DNA of 64,000 bases from Scilla litardierei (lineage: Eukaryota; Streptophyta; Magnoliopsida; Asparagales; Asparagaceae). Position 1 is the first letter of the stretch; every line of letters begins with the position of its first letter. The notes beneath the pieces were generated by a model, which made no database searches, was not told the origin of the DNA, and saw only the letters and a program-made list of their open reading frames with translations. The stretch is taken from NCBI GenBank assembly GCA_030789695.1, contig CM061139.1, positions 202,713,641-202,777,640 on the forward strand, in the 5' to 3' direction. Positions 11,657-21,800 of the stretch are shown here, piece after piece. The position numbers and the translations under genes are program-made.

Positions 11657-14600
11657 TGTAATGACCCGTATCTAGCAATACACGTATTTCCACTTCTTAC
11701 GTCTCTTACGTAATACTATTACAAAAAGGTTCAAATACGTCCGAAGGATTTGAGAAAAAAAATAGTTTATACAATTTTAAAATATGACTTTGAGTTTAAA
11801 TATTTTTACGTATAATCGTATATGAATTTGATGCAAATACAATCTTAAAATGGACTTTGTATTCGTACTTCTCGCAAGGATACGAACTCATGGCATCTTC
11901 GTAATTTTCGGAGTAGGTTGTGAAAATCGGTATTTGGTGTTTAAAATAGATTACTCTTCCCTAATTACGTTTACCTTTCTACCGTCTACCAAATATTTTT
12001 ACTAATTAGTTTTTACTATTCACTAATTACCCTTACCAATCACTAATTACATTTAGTAATTACTTTTACCTTTCACCATGTAATCTTTACCAACTATTTT
12101 CTTGCTAATTACTTTTACTAATGACTATTTCCTAATTACTAATTACTAGTTACATTCACCCCTAATCATTTTCTAATTAATACTAACCTACCCAATTGAA
12201 TCCCACCAAACATGCAGGTGAGATCCAGCCTCTCCCTTCACTTCTCTCCCCCACATACAGCTCCCTCCCTTCAATTTGTTCCCCATTCACCGTTCGTATT
12301 TCAATAGCAGCAAACACAACGTCGACAAGAGGCAATAACACAGGATCAATCTTCATCTCCCTGCCATCTTCCTCCCCTCTCGGATAAACCAAATCCTCCC
12401 TACAAATTCTCCAAGCCAAAACAAACAGACACAAATCAAATTCATCCCAAACCAATTCTCCAAACCAAAGATCTGTTTAAACATATTTCCCCAAATCAAA
12501 CACTCACAGATCAACACAAATCTAACCCAAACCCTCCACCAATTTTCCCAAAACAAAATCAACCCTCCGTTCATTCTTCCCAAAACAGAATCAACCATCC
12601 GTTCATTCTTCCCAAAAAACCTTCACCAAATACAAATCAATCCCCAAACTCAAATAGAAAATCTGGAAGAGGGGGAAAACCAAACAAAATCTGAAATGAA
12701 ACTTCAGATTCATCAACTTCTGATTCAAACCCACACCGTTTCAGATTTGAAATCTAACAAACCCTCCATCCTCTTTCTTCATCTTCTCCTCCCTTTCCCT
12801 TGGCTGGCCTCCACCCTCACTTGTCGCCGACCGCCGCCTGAGGGTAGCCCGCCGTGCCCACAGCCGCCTGGGAGCGCGCGCCGCCCGCGCGCTCGCACGT
12901 CTGCAGGCCGCCGGACGGCCACCAGGCGCATCGGAGAGCGCACGTCGCCGCCTGGGAGTGCCGCCGTGCGCCGTAGCTCCCCTCCCGCCGTGCGTGTGTG
13001 AGTCTCCTTCCTTGTTGCGTGGGTTCCCTGCTGCAAACAATTGAAAGAAGAAAAAAAAAACGGAAAAAGAGAAAGACAGGGAACGACAGAGAGGAGTAAA
13101 GAGAGATAGCCTTTAATAAACAATAGAGATATAAGAGAAGAGATGGCAGGTTGTAAAAGAGAAATAGATAAGGGAGAGAGAGTGTGAGGGGTATTATGTT
13201 TAAATAATGTAGTAGTAGGTGTAAGTTGGTGGGGGTACTTAAGATAATGTTAACCTTATATTAATCTTGTAATTACCTAGCATTAGGTTAGTATTAATAG
13301 TTGTTAGTAATAGATTTAAAAGTTAACTTGTTAGTGATAATTTCAGCATGTTAATAATTGATGTTAGGATAATAATAGTAGTGTAAAATAAAGCTCGCCA
13401 TGTTAATATAAGAATGATGTAACACAATACAGACATCATCCTAGCCAGAGAGCCCGATAAAATTAGACAAACCCAATTTAGGGATTAAATCGGTATTTTG
13501 ATTATCTCACAATAAATCTAATTCATTGATTTGCTTAACCAAAACAGAGAACCAGAAGTACCAACACTTAGTACCCGTCAAGACAAACCCAACGGCACCA
13601 AAATCGCCGGAATCAGGCAAGTATGCAATTTATAGTGAATTTGTGAATGTTAACACTCTTTAGTTTTCTGCATGCAAAGTTCCATAACTCAGTTTACATG
13701 TCGTACTTGTCAAATCTCACACTCAGTACTTTTGTTAAATTGTTGTAAATATTGTTCGATACTCTTGCAACCATGGAAATTATCGTGTAAAGATAAATGG
13801 TCACATTATTTAATTGCTGCATGTCTCAAAATGACTAACAAGAGAGTGACATCGTGAAATCGTGCGCCTCGAAGGCGAAGTCGTGACTTTCGTGATGTCA
13901 TGTGAGTTGACTAGGCTGGCTCGTGTTACAGCACAAATATTGGGGTGGGGTTAGGGTTGTGCGGCCACTAGGCGTATGACGGGGTACTCTCTTCAAGGGC
14001 ACCACCCATATGCGGTGGGTTAGCGCCAAGCACGGTAAGCCCCCGTGTGAAGAACGACCCACTCATCACGTCCCACCGGCGAGAACCCTATTATAGATGT
14101 GTGACACTAACTTGAAACTTGCAAAAGTGAAATTGTTACCTCAGTGAAATTGTTATCTCGGTAAAATTGACGTGCTCTACTTTACTCGTCAGATTGTTTA
14201 GAACTGCATGATAGGGTGCATTTACTTTAAAATCAGCATGCTTAAACTTTTGTTGCTATCTCGTTTAATTTATAATTGTCTCTAAAAATTCAGTATAAAT
14301 TTGTATATCTTGCCTTGGGTTCTAACATCTTTTTGCAGACCCTTGCTGACATACATTCATGTTTTTGGATGTATGTCAGATCCCGAGCCATAGCACCAGG
14401 AGGGCTAGTTGCGATAGCTGAACCAGTAGGCCAAGGATCGTTGACTAGTGAACCGTCATTGTAATTCACTCATTTGTTGTACGGGTCATAAGACCCCCAC
14501 TCTCCTTTCTCCATTCTTGTAATTCCATTGAGACGGTTGAGATTGTAATAATGTTTTTCTTTTATCTGTGTTGTTTTGAGTAATGCAAAGCAAGAACCTG

Positions 14601-14729
14601 CAGTTTTCACACAGACGCTTATTGTGTAAGTCAAGGAGGGAAGAAAAGCAAAAGTACCTCCTCCTTACTTGCACAAGCGGGCCCGTTCGCGTCCTCGCTC
14701 CCAAGCCCAATGGGAAGCGGGGCGTGACA
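11657..14729 (+). repeat. 3' LTR (3073 bp)
   Basis: Second copy of the LTR at 6062-9148, beginning TGTAATGACCCGTATC and ending GCGGGGCGTGACA. Immediately followed by the ggagg duplication and the GGA-rich interior of the host MITE. Confidence 0.9.
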
Positions 14730-15365
14730 GGAGGATGTGGATGAAGGGGGAGGAGGCGGGGGAGATCGAAGGGGAGGAGGGGGGAGGATGGGGAGGAGGA
14801 CCGGAGGGGGGATCGGCGGCAGGAAGGATGGGGGATGGGGGGCAGCGGAAGAGGGATCAGCGGCGGGGAGGAGGGGGATTGGGGGGTTATCGGCAGCGGG
14901 AATGAGGGGGATGAAGGGCGAGGAGGAGGGGGAGAGCAATGGCGGTGAGGTGGGGAATGAGGGGGAGGAGGAGGGGGAGGTGGGGGATGAAGGGGGAGGG
15001 GGAGAGCGACGGCGAGGAGGAGGGAGGACATCGGGGAGGAGGTCCGCCTCCCCCTCCCACCTCCCCCGCCACCACCTCCCCCGCCACCACCTCCCCATCC
15101 TCCCCATCCTCCGCCCCCCCCTCACCCCTAATAAGGGCTTAATTTTTGGTTAATTAATACTAATTATTAATTAATCATTAATTAATTTAACAATTTAACA
15201 GAATATAGGATGTGTGGACTATTTAGGTTAACAGCTTAAGATTTGAGGGATTAAACTCAAAATACGAAGAATTAAGGGACTAATATCAAATTACGCATAA
15301 TGTAAGGGACTAATATGAGAAAAACCCAAAAAAGGGCAACGTTACTCACCAGTCACCAATAGGGA

Positions 15366-15535
15366 TGAGAATGGGCATGCCCAAAGCCCGTTTGGGCTTC
15401 CAATTGGGCATGCAACATCATCATCCCTACAAACTCCTTCACAAATCTTAGAAGATTTGTGAAGGAGTTTGTAGGGATGATGATGTTGCATGCCCAATTG
15501 GAAGCCCAAACGGGCTTTGGGCATACCCATTCTCA
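15366..15535. repeat. Near-perfect 170-bp inverted repeat
   Basis: Two 85-bp arms meet at 15450/15451 with essentially no loop. By eye they differ only at one internal base (gggcatgccc against gggtatgccc) and at the centre. The arms contain smaller palindromes such as GGGCATGCCC and GCCCAATTGGGC. A transcript would fold into a very long hairpin. The word tcaccaa occurs on both sides (15353-15359, 15533-15539). It lies 283 bp upstream of the gene 1 start codon. It could be a foldback element, a fresh inverted duplication, or a small-RNA-producing locus. Confidence 0.88.
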
Positions 15536-15599
15536 CCAAGACAACAATTTGTCTACTTAGCCGTGAAAGTTGGACAAAAGAATTGGGTTGGTTGTATAT

Positions 15600-15817
15600 C
15601 GTTATATTTTGGTGGCCCGGTTAGGCAACGAGAATAATAGGCCTTTTTAATAAAGCCCAACTGGGCAGAAAATCCTAATTTATGTTGAACCTGTCCCTAA
15701 TGAGGACTCTTGGGCTTTCCATTTTCCTCATAGCGGCAAAGTAAGTAAACCCTAAGTTTGTCGTCTCGATTCTTTGCGGGAGCTCATAAACCCTAGTTCA
15801 AGGGAATTCGAACGGAC
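15600..15817 (+). promoter_or_regulatory. Gene 1 promoter and 5' leader with telo-box and site II words
   Basis: AAACCCTAA (telo-box) is at 15747-15755 and AAACCCTAG at 15788-15796. Site II-like TGGGCT/AGCCCA words are at 15654, 15662 and 15711. In plants this combination is known from genes for ribosome biogenesis, translation and proliferation, which would suit a lysine-rich protein. No clear TATA box was seen. Confidence 0.5.
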
Positions 15818-18800
15818 ATGGCGAAGAACCGAAACAAGAAGAAGAACAAGAACGGCGCAGAGTCTATGGACATCTCGTCAGATGCTCCCAACGATGCATC
15901 TCAAGGTCTTCTCTTTTAGTCCCAGTTTCAGATTCCATGTTCGTTTTTATCCCATTTTTTGGTTTAAGCATCTTTTACCCCTTTCTTTTTGGTTGATTTT
16001 TTTTGCAGCAATGGACACATCAGAAGGAAATCCCTTGAAGGCATCAGCAGGAGATGCCTGCAGGTTGGTAGTTTTGGTGAATTTATGAGTTTGGTGGTAA
16101 ATTTAGAAACGTTATGTGCACATTAAGATTTTATTAGGTGCATGTTTGATTCTGAATATATGAATGTGTTAGATTCTCTAAAATTTACATAATTTTAACG
16201 TACGTTTTGGCATGGCGGTGAGAGATGTAACCATTGTGATTCTGTCTTGGTATGCTAATTTTTAATCATTTCTATTGTCACCCCTTAATGCAAAAAAGAA
16301 GGCATCAATGGAAAAATAAATTCTCACTCATACATAGACGATTTATATTATTGATGAAGACTAGAAGCAAGACTTTTTAATAAGGATTGTGGCTTTTTCA
16401 CGATATATTGAATAAAGCAATCAGTGAATATAGTGCCATTCTGTCTATTTGCGTGAGAAACCAGCCAGGGATATTAATTTATCACGTATGTATCATGAAA
16501 TAATAAACAATCTAGCATAGTGCAACTTTACAGCCATGGAAGCCGTTTAGGCCTGCTTAAGCTCATCGGAAACCTCAGTTTTTCTTTTCAGATGTGCAGT
16601 TGTAATGCATTAATCGGGGTGGCTCTGTTCAGCTTCAACCTGATTGAACTACACCAAATCTGGACACGTCCCGACTCCCAATTAATAGTCAGGCTGGTAA
16701 TTGTCAATTACACATGGGATGGCTAGCGATCAGGTTACTACAATAGGGCCCGGTTAACATGGTAACTAGTTATAAGTACTAAATACTCATTATTAAAAGA
16801 AAATTGTATCAGGTAGGTTTTGAATTTCAGACTCATGACCTCTACTGCAACGGTAAGATTCCAACTGCAAAAATGCCATCGGGCATATTTATTAGGTTTT
16901 TAAATAAACGGTTTACAAGAAAATATTTAAAGTAGGACAAAACAAGCGACACTACAGCTTTGCTTTGTCTGAGTTAGCAACTTGGCATTACCTCATTTCT
17001 GTTATGTAAATTAAATAATTTATATAAACATTTTATTGGGTAATCCATAATCATTACGGGTAAGAGTGTTCGATCCTAAACCAACCTTAATAGTAAATGG
17101 TTCAGGCGGCTTGAACTGAATGCAACCATGACGTGTCTATAAGTTGTGCCATACTCTAAAATTCTGGTTAGTCAAGGTCTTGGACCCTTGGTTCGAAATC
17201 AACCTTTCGTGTTGGATTGAGGTTGCACCCTTGGTTTTGGTGGCATCTAGGTTAGCGGTTCACCTGTAAGTGCTTGGATAGCTGCTTTTAAACACTGAGG
17301 AAATTATCCATTTTAAAGCTTATAATGATATAACCGATAGACTTATTCGTTATCCACATAAATTTTCCAGAATTGTTGAGTTAAGGAAATTTTGGCTTAG
17401 CCAGTTCTAGCTAGTACCTTTCCCGTCAAGGTTGTTGGCATTATGCAGGTTGGAACCTCATTCAGGATGGACCCCGAAGCCTGACATTCAATCGGCTTTA
17501 ATAGAATCAGCTAGATTCGACCTCTAGAACGGTAGAGGCACTTAACCTTAGGCGATGATTTTGACCACATGCTGTGTTGTGTCTATGCCGCCGCATGATT
17601 AAATTCAACTGTTCATGTTAGGTTCTTGATGGAAAAAAGAAATATGTTTTGGGACCTATAAATAGATACATTGATATCCTTTTTACACTTAGCAAGAATT
17701 TGGGTTTTGCCGCTAAAACAATCGTTGTAACTCAAGCAATGATGTTACATTTTGATGAGTATATGCTTGGTCCAGCTTACGATGACTTCTCATTGTCCAA
17801 ATCTTAGGTGTGAGTATGTTCGGAGGTCGCAACAATCGAAGAGGGAAAGCATTTCTCCTTTCAAATGATATCAGAGATCTATCATTTCAATGCCACAAAC
17901 ATGTAGGAGATAAAACAACAACCAAAGATTATAACTTGAATTAAATTTCTAATATTTTAAACTTGAAGATCATCATAAAAGGCACGTGCTATCAAGAATC
18001 ATAAACTGGGTTCTAGTGCCTGTTGTCGGACTTATATTTACCTAGCAAACATATAAATAGGTAGATCTACAAGATACACATGCGAGATCCAATATTAAAA
18101 GAATACAACAATGAGAGAAACCATACTTTTTTCGCATTTGATCATTTAGCTCCTTGATTGCTGCAACTTTCGAATGATCTATTACACTTAATAACTCAAT
18201 AATGAGACGACTTTACAATGTGTCGGATCATGACCTACTGGTCCACAACATGACAACAGGATTTCTTGAGATCCAACGATCTCTTGGCTAAAGCGGAGTT
18301 CCTATTGTGTGTGAAAAGAGAATGCTAATGTCTTTATTTAAAGGTTACCAGAGCCTAATGCTTATTATCACCTAAGAATCTAGCATGGACCGTTAGATTT
18401 GATCATGCGGTCATGTGGTGAAATATATCATATGGCCAAAACCCTAACCAAAGCTGCATATCGTAAGATGGCAACCATCAAGAAATCAGCTTTTGCTGCC
18501 TTTAATTAAGGTTGATTGCGGGTTGGGTTTTGGATCCATCCCGTGTTGAGTCCTGGCCTACATAATACCAACATATGTTCATCAAGGGCATTCCTTCGAA
18601 GAGCTGCCGGTTCAGTGTTAATGTTTTCCAAACAGTCACCAACATCGTGTAGGATGTGTTGGATTTTTCGATGCCAAATTTCATGGGGGTCATCATACAA
18701 TATAATACCCTTTAAAATATCTACTATATGGACCCTACACACAAAGATCAATAGTTCTTTAATTAGGTTTTCTTGAAGTTTTATGAGATGAGCATTGCAT

Positions 18801-21800
18801 ATGTTATTTTCTCTAGCACATAAATATAAAATGAAACGCATTGCTAAATTTGTGTTGTTATTGATTGGAACTTTGATAGGTTCCGAGTTATCTTTGTTTC
18901 AACAAAATATAAGAAGATTTTTCTAATATTTTATAGAAAACATCTTGAAACCATTAGTGTTTGACTACCATCCTATAAGAGTTTAAGGAGTTAGATTCTG
19001 CATAAATGGCTATGGCGTAATTTCATCCCTTATATAGATTAGGTGTAGATTATGATGTTTCTCAAAAACACAGTATGTTTATTTGTGTATGATTCATTAG
19101 TTTTATGGGGTTTGATGAAGTGCCTGGTCGGATCAAAACCCTTGAACATATCCTGATTCGGGTCTTTCCTTCAAAATTCGTTCAATAAGGAATCCAACAA
19201 CATGCCTGTTGTTGTGCAACATTGAATAATTATTGGTTAGATAAGTGTCGAGCATTGGAGGCTCTCCGTGCATAGCAATGGGCCTATTTAAGTAATTACG
19301 TCATTTGCTTAGACACCAATGATATTTCAATTGCTACAACCTGAACCACATTATAGATCTTGTTTGCCTGATCATTGGTAGCATGTAAATGGGTTGGATT
19401 CGGATCAGATTCAAACCCAAACCCGATTGGAAATTTGGGTTTCGACTCAGGTTTAGGTTGGAATTACTTTTTTCTTATCGGGTTTGAATTGATTTGGGTT
19501 TAAACTAAAGTCGTGTAACTATTAATTGAAAATCTTTAAAGTCATAGTTCTATTTTATTATTTAAAAATTGAGAAAATTTATACATTCTTTTTATCAATA
19601 TAATATAATGAAGCTATGTTTTTTATAACTTCATCAATTAAATTATCATGAAATTATATCATAATGATCTTCATTTTCATAAGTGTCATACTATTTTGCT
19701 TTAGCTATTGGGGTTTTGGGTTTATTAACATGTTTGCAAGTTTGGAAAGGTAATATTCGAATCTGATCTATAAAGATCCGGGTTCAAAATTCTAGATCCA
19801 AACCTGAAAAATACCAAAACAATCGGATTAGGCTTTTGGCTACATAGTACCATTTATTGTCACCACGTTTAAGTTACCATACGTCCAAGACGGTGTGGGT
19901 GCATAAGCATGAATGCCTAGTGCGAAGCCTGGTATTTTCTCACATTTATAGAGAACCATATGTAATATGGTCATGTGAACTTAATTTCCCATAGGTCTAA
20001 AGTAGTTGCTTTATATTTGAGCATGGTCGAAAACATGTTTTATAAATGCATTATGATGCTTAGAACTGACCAAGGCTGCAAATAGTTATTTCATCAGTTT
20101 TGGGAATTATATGAAGGATATGAGTGTAATTGACCATTGATTACTTGTACTTCATAACAGAATAGTGTGTCGAATAGAAATAATTTATACCTACTTGACA
20201 TTGTAAGGTTAATGATGACATAGACAGCACTGCACATATCATTTTGTGAAGATGCATTGAAAACTATTGCCTGCATTTTAAACAATGAGTAATCTAGACA
20301 TGTTAGCGTTGTTCAGGTTCTTCGAATTCCTGCATTGATGGATAACCACATTCTGCAGGATTACCTTTTCCTAGGATCAGTCCCTGTTGAGTAGAAGAGT
20401 TGTCCCCATCTTAAAAAAACTCTTGGATCTAACTCCTCACTTACGAGGGAACTCCTTTAGAAACTCGGCATCACGTGAATTGGGTTTGATTATCATCCTA
20501 TCGTGCTCATCAAGAAATACATCCATTTAACTCTTGCAAGTAGAGCAATAATATGCACTAATTCTATTACGGACCTAACTTTTCGATGCAAATTGGAGGT
20601 GGTGTGCATATACCGTCAAGCCCTATGGCAGCAAATACAACACTGTCATTTTTTTTGGATAGAAAAAATGTCAGCATGATGGCATCACAATTGGACGATG
20701 ATGGACAACCTTTTGTTATCAAAGCTTTTTTGTTGGGCATTAATGCGAAGGAATGACAAGAAGCCATGAAAGATGAGTTAGAGTTAAGGGGGACAAAGCA
20801 AATCTAAGACTTGGTTGATCTTTCTGCTAGACCCAAAGCCTTAAAAAATAAATAGGTCATCTGGTTAAGCAAAATTGGATGAATTGGTAAATAGATTTAA
20901 GTCAGGCCTCATGACAATGGCTACACTTAGTAAGATGAGATAGATTACAAGGAAACATCGTGTCAATTTGCATGAGAAAACATTTTTTCTAGTGTTAGGT
21001 TTGGGTCAATTTGCACAGTTTTGATTATCGTTGCACATATGAACGTAGAATTAATCCAGATAAAAGTTAAAGTTGCATTTCTCGATGAAGAACTGGATAG
21101 AAAGAAAATTATGGATTAACCCAAGAGATTTATTTTTGAAGTTGGGTGGATAATACATTGGTTCAATGTTTGATTTACGTATTGAAACAATTATTCAAGT
21201 TATACTCATGTATGTGTTTTCGATGATCTAAGAATAACATTGTGTGCACCGTAAGTGACCTCCTAGCAAATTTTTAATCCTTAGTTATGTCAATGACATA
21301 TGTATGGCTTCTAATTAGGAGAGATTGTTGATACAACCAAGGATTGTCTTTCATCTCATTTCAACATAAAAGATATCTTTGATGCATCTTATATGTTAGG
21401 AGTTAAGATCCTTATGGATTAACCTGAGAAATTTCTTGGACTATCTTAAGATATTTACACAAGGAAAGTCTTTGAGAGTTTAAACTTAAACAATGCAAAA
21501 CATATTGGCATTAATATTGCGAAAACCGGTGGTCATAGCTTAGACTATTGTCTCAAAGACTCAACTGGAACATAAGCAGATTGTGTGAGTCCTGTTTCAG
21601 TGAAAAGGATAGCATGATGTACATTTTTATATGCACCTGACCTGACCTTGCCTATGTTGTAGGCTTTGGGGTCAATACCAGTCGAAGTTCGGTCTCAATC
21701 ATTGGATGACACACTAGCTACTAATTTGGTATCTCATGAGTATTATTTGATTATACCCTGTGTTATAAAAGATCAAGCTTGCAGCTTTGAGTATACACTG

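Larger units (their letters stand above)
6062..14729 (+). mobile_element. LTR retrotransposon without readable gag or pol (LARD-like)
   Basis: Complete element: two LTRs (6062-9148 and 11657-14729) with TG...CA ends, flanked by the perfect 5-bp duplication ggagg (6057-6061 and 14730-14734). The 2.5-kb interior has no recognisable polyprotein domain. A sequence starting TGG sits 8 nt after the 5' LTR, and an AT/GC palindrome plus purine-rich tract precede the 3' LTR, giving plus orientation. Terminal features match the coding chromovirus at 30644-40512, so I infer that this is a non-autonomous relative. Alternatively it is an autonomous copy whose interior has decayed, but the LTRs are too alike for much decay since insertion. 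Confidence 0.9.
5696..15327. mobile_element. MITE copy 2 with GGA-rich interior, split by an LTR element
   Basis: The left end (5696 on, GGGTTTTCTCATATTAG) and right end (to 15327) are inverted copies of each other and match the element at 537-857, including the inner 'gctgacgtggctgttaa' words. Between them lie GGA-rich tracts at 5880-6061 and 14735-15120, absent from copy 1, and the complete LTR element 6062-14729. Without the LTR element the copy would be about 0.96 kb. The flanks (aaaaagaag, aaaaaaggg) are not a clean 9-bp duplication; insertion into the A-rich LINE tail may have blurred it. Confidence 0.72.
16064..20549. other. First half of the long second intron of gene 1
   Basis: No exon-like sequence was found. 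Most of it is AT-rich with stop codons in all frames. Possible retroelement pieces inside are listed separately (17165-17200, 17656-17877). Open frames around 18502-18841 lack recognisable domains. Confidence 0.45.

Noticed and set aside
14486..15153. Proline- or glycine-rich ORFs on both strands
   Set aside because: They come from the GGA/CCT-rich tract and an LTR end; low-complexity translation with no domain.
18502..18841. ORFs on both strands in gene 1 intron 2
   Set aside because: Short, overlapping, no domain; likely chance or decayed transposon sequence.
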